Below, piece after piece: positions 1-7,409 of a stretch of 64,000 nucleotides of DNA. Both the position numbers and the translations under genes were made by a program. This DNA is from [Clostridium] asparagiforme DSM 15981. Its GTDB lineage: Bacteria > Bacillota > Clostridia > Lachnospirales > Lachnospiraceae. How positions within the stretch are numbered: the first letter of the stretch is position 1; each line of letters begins with the position of its first letter. Where the stretch lies: positions 620,001 to 684,000 of the forward strand of contig CP102272.1 in assembly GCA_025149125.1 (NCBI GenBank), read 5' to 3'. The notes beneath the pieces were generated by a model, which saw nothing but the letters and a program-made list of their open reading frames with translations, had not been told where the DNA came from and searched no databases.

Positions 1-43
1 AGCTTCTCGATCAAAAGAATAACGAGAGACGTCTTCGCGTTAG

Positions 44-160
44 GTATTCATCGCCTCGGATCAGCCATGGGACATCCGCGAAGTGATCGAGGCCTACCCT
101 GAGTTTGCAGAGCTTTACCGGGAGGTATTTGGTTTCGGTATCATAAAAAGGAGCTGGTGA
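44..160 (+). pseudogene. 3' remnant of an unidentified coding sequence
   Basis: A frame open from a stop codon at 41-43 runs to TGA at 158-160 and encodes about 38 residues ending in a charged, aromatic-rich tail (IREVIEAYPEFAELYREVF is the readable core). The other frames of the first 100 bases are also partly open, which would fit a frameshifted gene tail entering from the left edge, but no start codon or family motif is visible. I do not recognise it. It could equally be a chance frame. The next gene starts 88 bp downstream. Confidence 0.25.
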
Positions 161-248
161 GTATGTATTCGGAGTCGCTGAGAATTTTGGATCAGAATAA
201 AACCCCCACCGCTCCACCCGGCACAGGCGGAGAGAAAAGGAGAAGAAT

Positions 249-956
249 ATGCTCGATACAGAACGAATCAGCATCGGCCCCATACCGGCCATCATCTGGG
301 GACCGCCCTCTCAACATCTGGTCCTCGCAGTTCACGGAAACATGTCCCACAAAGCCGACACCGTGATCGAACTGCTGGCCGGTAATGCGGTTCCCCGAGG
401 ATACCAGGTGCTGAGCTTTGACCTGCCGGAACACGGGGACCGGAAAACGGACCCCACACCCTGCAAGGCCGCAGAATGCGGCCGGGATTTGGAAACCGTG
501 ATGGAGCACGCCTGTGCCCGCTGGAATCACATCAGCCTGTTCGGCTGCAGCCTGGGCGCTTATTTCAGTCTCCTGGCCTACCGGGACTGCAATTTGGAGC
601 AATGCCTGTTCCTGTCCCCGGTAGTAGACATGGAGCGCCTGATCGAATCCATGATGTCCTGGTCCAATGTGACGCCGGACCAGCTGAGAGAGCAGGGCGA
701 GATTCGCTCCTGCGTGGGACAAATGCTTTACTGGGATTACTACTGCTACGTGAAGGCCCATCCCATCGACCGCTGGACTCCGCCCACCCGCATCCTGTAC
801 GGCGAGCAGGACAACCTCTGTGAGCGGGGGATCGTGGAACGGTTCGCGTTGCGTTTTTCCTGCGGCCTGGAGGTTGTGCCGGGCGGAGAACACTTCTTCC
901 ACACAGAGGAGCAGCTGGCCGCATACCGGCACTGGCTGGACCGGTCATTTAAATAG
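249..956 (+). CDS. alpha/beta hydrolase (serine hydrolase/esterase-like)
   Basis: 235-residue soluble protein with the alpha/beta hydrolase layout. An oxyanion-type HGN lies at residues 29-31, the nucleophile elbow GCSLGA places the serine at 101, a probable acid Asp188 sits in GEQDNL, and the catalytic histidine is His215 in GGEHFF. The length fits the small YqiA/BioH-like esterases, but the substrate cannot be read from sequence. The ATG at 249 follows AAAGGAGAAG, a good ribosome binding site. It is followed 32 bp later by the M42 aminopeptidase and the two may share a transcript. There is no signal peptide, so it should act in the cytoplasm. Sure of the fold, unsure of function. Confidence 0.85.
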   Translation: MLDTERISIGPIPAIIWGPPSQHLVLAVHGNMSHKADTVIELLAGNAVPRGYQVLSFDLPEHGDRKTDPTPCKAAECGRDLETVMEHACARWNHISLFGCSLGAYFSLLAYRDCNLEQCLFLSPVVDMERLIESMMSWSNVTPDQLREQGEIRSCVGQMLYWDYYCYVKAHPIDRWTPPTRILYGEQDNLCERGIVERFALRFSCGLEVVPGGEHFFHTEEQLAAYRHWLDRSFK

Positions 957-988
957 CCTTAAAAATAAGAATAAAAGGGAGCACCGCA

Positions 989-2008
989 ATGAATCAGTTT
1001 ATGATCAATTATTTGGAAAAAATTGTAAATATACCCAGCCCCTCCGGTTTTACCGGCCGGCTGATGGAAGTGCTGGGGGACGACGCCCGGGACATGGGCT
1101 ATGAAGTAGCCTACACCAGCAGGGGAGCGCTGATGATCCGTGTACCCGGCCGCACCGGGGCCAGGCTCTGTCTGGCGGCCCACGGCGATACCCTGGGCGC
1201 GGTGGTGCGCTCCATCAATCCCGACGGTACGCTGCGGATTGTGCCCGTAGGCGGTTATACCATGGAGAGCGTGGAGGGGGAATACTGCACCGTCCACACC
1301 CGAGACGGCAGAACCTATCCGGGAACCGCGCTGACCAAGGCCCCTTCCGTCCATGTGTTTGACGATGCCAGGTCCCTGAAGCGGGAGGAAGAGAACATGC
1401 TGATCCGTCTGGACGAGATGGTATTTTCCAGGGACGATGTGAAAGCGCTGGGGATTCAGAACGGAGATTACATTTCCTGGGATCCCAGATTCCAGGTCCT
1501 GGAGAATGGTCTGATCCGCTCCCGGCATCTGGACGACAAGGCCAGTGTGGCCGTGTTGTTTGCGCTGTTAAAGGAAATGAAGGAACGGGAAATGATTCCG
1601 GCCCAGGAACTGCTGATCCTGATCACCAATTTCGAGGAGGTGGGATTCGGGGCCAGCTATCTGCCGGAAGGAATTCCGGAGCTTCTGGTGGTGGACATGG
1701 GCGCGGTGGGCGACGACTTAGACGGCCGGGAGGACCGCGTATCCATTGTGGTCAAAGACTCCCAGGGGCCTTTTGACTACAACATGACCACCCGCCTGAT
1801 CGGCATCGCCGGGGAACGGAATCTGGACTACGCGGTGGACGTGTTCCGCCATTACGGCTCCGACGCAGCCGCGGCCATCCGGGGCGGCGCAAATGTTCGC
1901 TGTGCTCTGATCGGCCAGGGGGTCCAGGCTTCCCACCACATGGAGCGCACCCATGTGAAGGGCATGGAGAATACACTGGAACTGATCAAAGGGTATATCG
2001 GCCTGTAA
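989..2008 (+). CDS. M42 family metallo-aminopeptidase
   Basis: 339-residue cytosolic peptidase of family M42 (glutamyl/deblocking aminopeptidase group; often annotated cellulase M). The two-metal ligand set can be followed: HGD at residues 65-67, LDDK at 181-184 (bridging Asp182), NFEEVG at 214-219 (general base and metal Glu216/217), VVDMG with Asp236, and a terminal His in the HHMERTH segment (316-322). Family members remove N-terminal residues from peptides as large oligomers. The length is normal. The ATG has AAAGGGAG upstream. A long perfect hairpin with T-tract follows 30 bp after the stop, so the gene ends a transcription unit. That terminator is where the group IIC intron sits. Confidence 0.93.
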   Translation: MNQFMINYLEKIVNIPSPSGFTGRLMEVLGDDARDMGYEVAYTSRGALMIRVPGRTGARLCLAAHGDTLGAVVRSINPDGTLRIVPVGGYTMESVEGEYCTVHTRDGRTYPGTALTKAPSVHVFDDARSLKREEENMLIRLDEMVFSRDDVKALGIQNGDYISWDPRFQVLENGLIRSRHLDDKASVAVLFALLKEMKEREMIPAQELLILITNFEEVGFGASYLPEGIPELLVVDMGAVGDDLDGREDRVSIVVKDSQGPFDYNMTTRLIGIAGERNLDYAVDVFRHYGSDAAAAIRGGANVRCALIGQGVQASHHMERTHVKGMENTLELIKGYIGL

Positions 2009-2037
2009 GGCCGCAATCATTGGAATCGGAAGATTAT

Positions 2038-2090
2038 AAAACGGCAGGGAATGGAAGCTTGGCAACCCGCTTCCATTCCCTGCCGTTTTT
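2038..2090 (+). terminator. Rho-independent terminator behind the M42 peptidase; intron target
   Basis: A perfect inverted repeat (2038-2058 and 2069-2090, about 20 bp counting the flanking A and T runs) with a 10-base loop ends in TTTTT. It closes the hydrolase/M42 unit and lies immediately 5' of the group II intron, as expected for class C introns that home behind terminator stems. Confidence 0.9.
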
Positions 2091-2093
2091 GAT

Positions 2094-4044
2094 GTGTGCC
2101 CGGCGGCGCACGTTTCTAACCGGTGCAAGTCCGGAATCCGCCCGGTAGTGGGAAGGATATAGCCGAAGGCAAGGGTGTCCATCGTGAGGTGGAATCTGAA
2201 GGAAGCCGGATATGGGGAACATACTAACCCATGGGCAAATCTCTGGTCTGACGAACAGAAATCACATCAGGCTATGCATGAGGGTAAGACTGCATCACAA
2301 GTTGAAGCCCAATAACTACACGGAATCATGTATGGTAAATGTGGCAGATAGATGGAGAGAAAGAAACGTGTGTGTCTTCGCTCCGCTTCGGTCCGTGCAG
2401 AACAAGCATCCACTGGATGCTTTGCACCCCGGGGAGGTCTGTACGATATGTCCTGAAAGGGATAACCATTATCGTGAGATAATGCTGAACGTACAGAAGT
2501 CAGCCGAGGTCATAGTAGCCGAGAGGCAAAGGACCGAATCAATAGGAGTCCTTAGTACAACCGGGAAAGGAGGAAAGAACATTGGGTGCAGAAAACAGAG
2601 AAAGCTGCTCGCAAAGAGATAGCGCGGAACGTGAAGGGTATGTGAGAGCGCACCGTTCTTTCCGTCGGATATGGAAGGAACGGGACAGTGCACAACCGGA
2701 GCTCTTAGAGAAGATACTGGATAAGGACAACCTGAACAGAGCGTTCAAGAGAGTAAAGGCAAACAAGGGAGCACCGGGAATCGATGGAATGACCGTGGAG
2801 GAAGCCGGAGCCTACCTTCGGAAGACCCAGAAAGAGCTTATCGGGAGAATTAAAAGGGGGAAATATACTCCCGACCCGGTAAGACGAGTGGAAATCCCAA
2901 AACCAGACGGTGGAATACGAAAGCTTGGTATTCCAACAGTCAAAGACCGTATTTTCCAGCAAGCCATAACACAACAGCTCATGCCGGTCTATGAGCCGCT
3001 ATTCTCGGAAAACAGCTATGGCTATCGACCGGGGATAAGCGCAAAAGCCGCCATTCTGAAAGTGAAGGAGTATGCAGAACAGGGATATACCCATGCAGTG
3101 ACATTAGACCTGTCGAAATACTTTGATACACTTAACCACGAAATGCTCCTGAATATCTTGCGAAGGAATGTAAAGGACGAAAGGGTAATCCAGTGGATTA
3201 AGAGATACTTAAAGAGTGGTGTCATGGAAAACGGTGTAGTCATGGAAACCGAAGAAGGATCGCCGCAGGGCGGAAACATCTCACCCCTGCTGGCCAATAT
3301 CTATCTGAACGAGTTCGACCAGGAGTTTGAGAAGCGGGGAGTGGCATTTGTACGCTACGCAGACGATATTGTGCTGTTAGCTAAAAGTGAGAGAGCCGCA
3401 AAGAGATTACTGGAATCCAGCACGAAATATCTGGAGAAAACACTGAAACTGAAAGTGAATCAAAAGAAAAGTCGTGTAGTAAGTGTGTTTGCAATCCGAA
3501 ATTTTAAGTTTCTTGGCTTCACATTGGGAAAGAACGGGAAGGGCATATATGTCCGGGTTCATGGGAAGTCATGGAAGAAGATGAAGACAAAACTGAAAGA
3601 GCTCAGTTCCCGAAGGTCTTGTCAGAGTATACGTCCTTCATTGGAAAAGATAAAAGTATTCATGCGTGGATGGCTGAATTATTATGGGATTGCGGATATG
3701 AAGAACAGGATAGACGAACTAAACTCATGGCTGTATCACCGTATTCGAATGTGCATATGGAAACAATGGAAGTTACCCAAAACAAGGAAAAGAAATCTTA
3801 TAAAACTCGGAATACCTGAATATTTTGCACATCAGGCGGCAAACAGCCGCAGGAAATACTGGTATGTAACGGGAATGGGAGCGGTCAACAGAGCATTAAC
3901 ACAAGAAAGACTGATAAACAGTGGCTTTTATGATTTAGCTACTGCCTATCAGTCCGTGCATGTCAACTATTGAAACCGCCGTGTACCGAACGGTACGCAC
4001 GGTGGTGTGAGAGGACGGGAGTTAATCACTCCCTCCTACTCGAT
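2094..4044 (+). mobile_element. group IIC intron with its reverse transcriptase
   Basis: The element opens with GTGTG at 2094, matching the GUGYG 5' end of bacterial group II introns. It carries about 490 bases of structured RNA domains, then the maturase gene. It ends with a recognisable domain V (about 3974-4007: a long stem with a two-base bulge, capped by a tight loop) and a domain VI stem (about 4010-4037). The 3' end is placed near ACTCGAT, to within a few bases. The intron stands in the gap between the converging M42 and putP genes, 3 bases beyond a terminator T-tract, and so disrupts no gene. Domain V and the open frame look intact, so it may still be active. Confidence 0.88.
2582..3973 (+). 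CDS. ltrA: group II intron reverse transcriptase/maturase
   Basis: 463-residue intron-encoded protein. It helps splice its host intron and copies it into new sites. Reverse transcriptase motifs are in order: IPKPDGGIRKLGIP (105-118), LDLSKYFD with catalytic Asp176 (175-182), GSPQGG (226-231), and the YADD active site (259-262). The thumb/X domain follows (about 335-425, including WLNYYGI and RMCIWKQWK). No HNH endonuclease domain follows, which is the class C arrangement. Start chosen is TTG at 2582, nine bases after GGAAAGGAGG; no upstream ATG in frame fits as well. The stop codon abuts domain V. Confidence 0.93.
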   Translation: MGAENRESCSQRDSAEREGYVRAHRSFRRIWKERDSAQPELLEKILDKDNLNRAFKRVKANKGAPGIDGMTVEEAGAYLRKTQKELIGRIKRGKYTPDPVRRVEIPKPDGGIRKLGIPTVKDRIFQQAITQQLMPVYEPLFSENSYGYRPGISAKAAILKVKEYAEQGYTHAVTLDLSKYFDTLNHEMLLNILRRNVKDERVIQWIKRYLKSGVMENGVVMETEEGSPQGGNISPLLANIYLNEFDQEFEKRGVAFVRYADDIVLLAKSERAAKRLLESSTKYLEKTLKLKVNQKKSRVVSVFAIRNFKFLGFTLGKNGKGIYVRVHGKSWKKMKTKLKELSSRRSCQSIRPSLEKIKVFMRGWLNYYGIADMKNRIDELNSWLYHRIRMCIWKQWKLPKTRKRNLIKLGIPEYFAHQAANSRRKYWYVTGMGAVNRALTQERLINSGFYDLATAYQSVHVNY

Positions 4045-4065
4045 TAAACCTACTTCAACACACCC

Positions 4066-5646
4066 TTACATACTCTCGCTGGGCTCCGCCTCCCAGGTGA
4101 TTTTCTCCTTGCGATCCCCAATGGAATCAAACTGCGCGCACACCTCGTGGGAGGGAGCTGCGGTGGCCAGAGAGACCGCCACGATGGATACGCTGGCCAC
4201 GATAAAGGCAGGAAGCAGCTCGTAAATGTTCCAGGCGCCGCCCAGAGGGCGCACGCCGTATTTCCAGACAAATACCATCACGCCGCCGGAGATCATGCCC
4301 GCCAGAGCGCCCTGGAGGTTGCTGCGCTTCCAGAACAGGGCGAAGAGCATCACCGGTCCGAAAGCGGCGCCGAAACCGGCCCAGGCAAAGGACACGATGG
4401 TGAACACGGAGCTGTCCGGGTTCCAGGCCAGCAGAATCGCCACCAGGGCGATGCCGGTCACCGTGAGGCGGGCGGCCATCATGGAAGCCTTGGCGCTCAT
4501 CTTGATCCCCAGGAAATCCTGAAGCAGGTTCTGGGACACGCCGGATGCTGCGGTCAGCAGCTGAGAGTCTGCGGTGGACATGGTGCAGGCCAGAATTCCC
4601 GCCAGTACGACGCCTGCGATAACGGAGGCCAGGAATCCGTGGCGGCTCAGCAGATCCGCCAGACGGATGATGACGGTCTCGGACTCCGAGCTGGAGGCGA
4701 AGAAGGGAATGCTGCCGGTTTTGGACACACTGTAGCCGATCATGCCGATCAGGATCGCCACGAACATGGAGATCACTACCCAGATGGAAGCGATGCGCCG
4801 GGAAACCTTCAGCTTATCTTCATTTTCAATGGCCATGAACCGCAGAAGGATGTGAGGCATTCCGAAATATCCTAATCCCCAGGCCATGGTTGAGAAAATG
4901 GTGATGAGGCCGTAGGAGGTGGAGCCGCCGGTTGCCATATCGTGGAGATGGGTCATACTCAGGTATCCGGCCATGGATTTCGCATTGTTCATCACAACAT
5001 CCCAGCCGCCGGCGGTGCGAATCCCGAAGAACACGATGATCACCAGGGCGATGCTCATCACAATGCTCTGGATCAGGTCCGTGGTGGATACGGCGAGGAA
5101 ACCGCCCATCACAGTATAACCCACAATTACCACAGCGCCTGCGATCATAGCAAGATGATAATCCACACCGAAGAGGCTGTTGAACAGCGTACCCACCGCC
5201 TTGAAGCCCGAAGCCGTATAGGGGATAAAGAAAATGAGAATCACAATCGCTGCGATGCACATCAGAATATTCTTCTTATCCTCGTAGCGCCGGGAGAAAA
5301 AGTCCGGTATGGTAATGGCCCCGCAGGCCACCGAGTAGCGGCGCAGCCGTTTGGCTACGATCAGCCAGTTTAAGTAAGTGCCAACCGCCAGACCGATGGC
5401 GGTCCAGCCTGCGTCCGCGATGCCGCTCAAATAGGCCACGCCCGGCAGACCCATCAGCAACCAGCTGCTCATGTCCGAGGCTTCCGCGCTCATGGCGGTC
5501 ACCAGAGGCCCCAGCTTGCGGTCGCCCAGGTAAAACTCATCCGCTGACCCTCCGGCCCCCTTTTTACTGAAATAAAACCCTACATATACCATGGCCGCCA
5601 GGTAAACCACAATGGCGGCCAGAATTCCAATCTGTGCTGCTGTCAT
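4066..5646 (-). CDS. putP: sodium/proline symporter PutP
   Basis: 526-residue membrane protein of the sodium:solute symporter family with about 13 hydrophobic helices. The TM2 signature SAEASDMSSWLLMGLPG and the later STADSQLL are characteristic of PutP, which takes up proline with sodium for nutrition or osmoprotection. The length is slightly over the usual 500 because of a hydrophilic C-terminal tail. The ATG at 5646 is preceded by GGAGGGAA. It is transcribed alone from the promoter at 5682-5710, and its 3' end faces the intron. No proline-degradation gene lies nearby, so uptake rather than catabolism in this locus is the safer reading. Confidence 0.94.
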   Translation of the reverse strand: MTAAQIGILAAIVVYLAAMVYVGFYFSKKGAGGSADEFYLGDRKLGPLVTAMSAEASDMSSWLLMGLPGVAYLSGIADAGWTAIGLAVGTYLNWLIVAKRLRRYSVACGAITIPDFFSRRYEDKKNILMCIAAIVILIFFIPYTASGFKAVGTLFNSLFGVDYHLAMIAGAVVIVGYTVMGGFLAVSTTDLIQSIVMSIALVIIVFFGIRTAGGWDVVMNNAKSMAGYLSMTHLHDMATGGSTSYGLITIFSTMAWGLGYFGMPHILLRFMAIENEDKLKVSRRIASIWVVISMFVAILIGMIGYSVSKTGSIPFFASSSESETVIIRLADLLSRHGFLASVIAGVVLAGILACTMSTADSQLLTAASGVSQNLLQDFLGIKMSAKASMMAARLTVTGIALVAILLAWNPDSSVFTIVSFAWAGFGAAFGPVMLFALFWKRSNLQGALAGMISGGVMVFVWKYGVRPLGGAWNIYELLPAFIVASVSIVAVSLATAAPSHEVCAQFDSIGDRKEKITWEAEPSESM

Positions 5647-5681
5647 ATCCCATTCCCTCCTGCTTCAAACATAATGGGGCC

Positions 5682-5741
5682 ATTATAGCATGTGAGAAAA
5701 TAGAACGCAATACAGAACGAAGTATAGACTAAATACTATAC
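5682..5741 (-). promoter_or_regulatory. putP promoter with an upstream inverted repeat
   Basis: On the minus strand TTGCGT (5705-5710) and TATAAT (5682-5687) are 17 bases apart, a good SigA promoter. Just upstream lies an inverted repeat of 6-8-6 pattern, GTATAG at 5722-5727 and CTATAC at 5736-5741, in a position suited to an activator. The rest of the gap to 5866 is AT-rich with no gene. Confidence 0.65.
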
Positions 5742-5866
5742 GAATATATGAAAATATACAAGAAAATAACGATTTTAAAGGAAAAATAGACTGTACGAAT
5801 TTTGAAAAATATTTTTGGACAAAAAATATCCGTTAAATTTTTTAGCACCTGGCAGGGGTGAGGGGG

Positions 5867-6451
5867 TCAGGGCAGAAAGCTGCTGAGGAATCCCGGAAGC
5901 ACCTCCGCGCTGTAGTGTCCCAGGGAGTATTCACCGCCGCACAGGCACCAGTCGTACATCAGGGCGCGTTCACAGAGGGCGTAGCGTTTGACCATCTCGC
6001 TGACGCTGAGCCGGGTGGTGAGCTGGCCGCGCTCTTGGCCGCCGGCGATGATTTTACGCAGCAGCTTGTAGTAGATCCGGTCCCGGTCCAGCAGATGTTT
6101 TTCACCGTTTGTGATCAGCTGGGTGGAGAGCAGCCGCGTCAGCAGTTCGATGGAAATGCTGTTCTCGATCATGCCGAACAGCTCCCGGTTGAGAAACAGC
6201 AGCGTATCCATGGCAGTCATATCCGGGTCCAGCTGTTCGATCAGCTCCTCGTACTTTTCATCGAACAGGGTGCTGAGGGTGGAGAGCAGCGCGTCTTTTC
6301 CGTCGAAATAGTGATAGAAGGACCCCTTGGAGGTTTTGGACAGATCGATGATCTCCTCCACCGTGGTGTCCTCATAGCCCTGCTCGTAAAACAGCTTCCA
6401 GGCGGCGTTTACGATCCGTCCTCTGGTGTTGCGCGCATTTTTCTTTGCCAT
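5867..6451 (-). CDS. TetR/AcrR family transcriptional regulator
   Basis: 194 residues. The N-terminal 55 form the TetR helix-turn-helix, with the typical TSKGSFYHYFDGKDAL recognition helix region at about residues 40-55. The remainder is an all-helical ligand or dimer domain with no recognised effector pocket. AAGGAGAC precedes the ATG. The gene is 25 bp behind the CapA-like gene in the same direction, so it is probably the last gene of that operon and may regulate it or the downstream putP. Effector unknown. Confidence 0.9.
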   Translation of the reverse strand: MAKKNARNTRGRIVNAAWKLFYEQGYEDTTVEEIIDLSKTSKGSFYHYFDGKDALLSTLSTLFDEKYEELIEQLDPDMTAMDTLLFLNRELFGMIENSISIELLTRLLSTQLITNGEKHLLDRDRIYYKLLRKIIAGGQERGQLTTRLSVSEMVKRYALCERALMYDWCLCGGEYSLGHYSAEVLPGFLSSFLP

Positions 6452-6476
6452 GTCTGTCTCCTTCTTTTAATTCCAT

Positions 6477-7409
6477 TCACCTGACAGCCTTACCCTTCCG
6501 GATCACCGCCGGAATCTCCCTCACGTCCCTCAGTCCGTCCCGTCCCACTGTGATCTGCAGGATCATCGTCTCATCGGTCCCCGGCGGAATCTGTTTGTCG
6601 AAAATAAAGTTTCCAAGGCTGTAATAAATATAACGCCCTTTATAGACCTCCGGTTCCTGAAGCACATGGGGGTGGGCGCCCACCACAAAATCAGCGCCAA
6701 GGTCCACGGCCTTTTTGGCGATCAGCTCCTGCATTTCACTTTTGTAGCGTTGAAATTCGATGCCCCAGTGGAAATACACAATTAAAAAATCACAGTCCAC
6801 GGAGGCGATATCCTCCTCCAGCCCGGAAAAATCCAAGGTGCTGATATACTGCACCGTAGGCTTGTCCGCGTTGAAAAAATACCCCTCCGGCGGCAGGGCG
6901 CTGTAGGCCAGAAGCCCCACCCGGATTCCGTTTTTCTCAAAAATATACGGCTTTTTCGAGGCGGCGTTCTCCGAGGCTCCCACATAGTCCAGCCCGTTTG
7001 CCTCCAGATGAGTCATGGTATCGAGGAGTCCCGGGCTGGTGTAGTCCATGGTGTGGTTGTTGGCCAGGTTCAGGCAGTCAAACCCGGCCCGCTTTAAAGC
7101 AGATGCATTCTCTGCATCTGCCTTAAACAGAAAGCGCTTTGCCTTGTTGGCGGCATTTTCATAATCGGTGATGGGGCATTCCAGATTTCCCACGGTCAGG
7201 TCGTCCTGCAGAAACAGATCCCGCACGTCCTCGTAGGGATAATCATAACCAAATTCTTCCAGATAACTCTGGACGCCCCGGGAGAGCATAATATCCCCTA
7301 CAAAGGAGATTGTGATCTCATTCGGTTGGGACCGAAATAAAACAAGCGCCCCGATCATCAGCACAACCGGCACGGACAAAAACAGATAAAAACGCCTGTG
7401 CCTTAACAT
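6477..7409 (-). CDS. CapA/PgsA-like metallophosphatase, membrane anchored
   Basis: 310 residues with an N-terminal membrane anchor (about 6-25) and an extracytoplasmic calcineurin-like fold of the PGA_cap (CapA) type. The metal-site motifs are in order: GDIMLSR, NLECP, NNHTMDY, HWGIE, GAHPHVLQ and SLGNFIFD. Family members are linked to poly-gamma-glutamate synthesis, but no capBCD genes are present here, so the real substrate is open. The start overlaps the end of the DUF3160 gene by 7 bp, indicating translational coupling. Confidence 0.88.
   Translation of the reverse strand: MLRHRRFYLFLSVPVVLMIGALVLFRSQPNEITISFVGDIMLSRGVQSYLEEFGYDYPYEDVRDLFLQDDLTVGNLECPITDYENAANKAKRFLFKADAENASALKRAGFDCLNLANNHTMDYTSPGLLDTMTHLEANGLDYVGASENAASKKPYIFEKNGIRVGLLAYSALPPEGYFFNADKPTVQYISTLDFSGLEEDIASVDCDFLIVYFHWGIEFQRYKSEMQELIAKKAVDLGADFVVGAHPHVLQEPEVYKGRYIYYSLGNFIFDKQIPPGTDETMILQITVGRDGLRDVREIPAVIRKGKAVR

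Noticed and set aside
2212..2622. 136-codon frame in the 5' part of the group II intron
   Set aside because: It lies in the structured intron RNA domains, and the maturase frame starts later with a proper ribosome binding site.
6477..7409. Poly-gamma-glutamate capsule locus
   Set aside because: Only the CapA-like protein is present; capB, capC and a hydrolase are missing from the neighbourhood.
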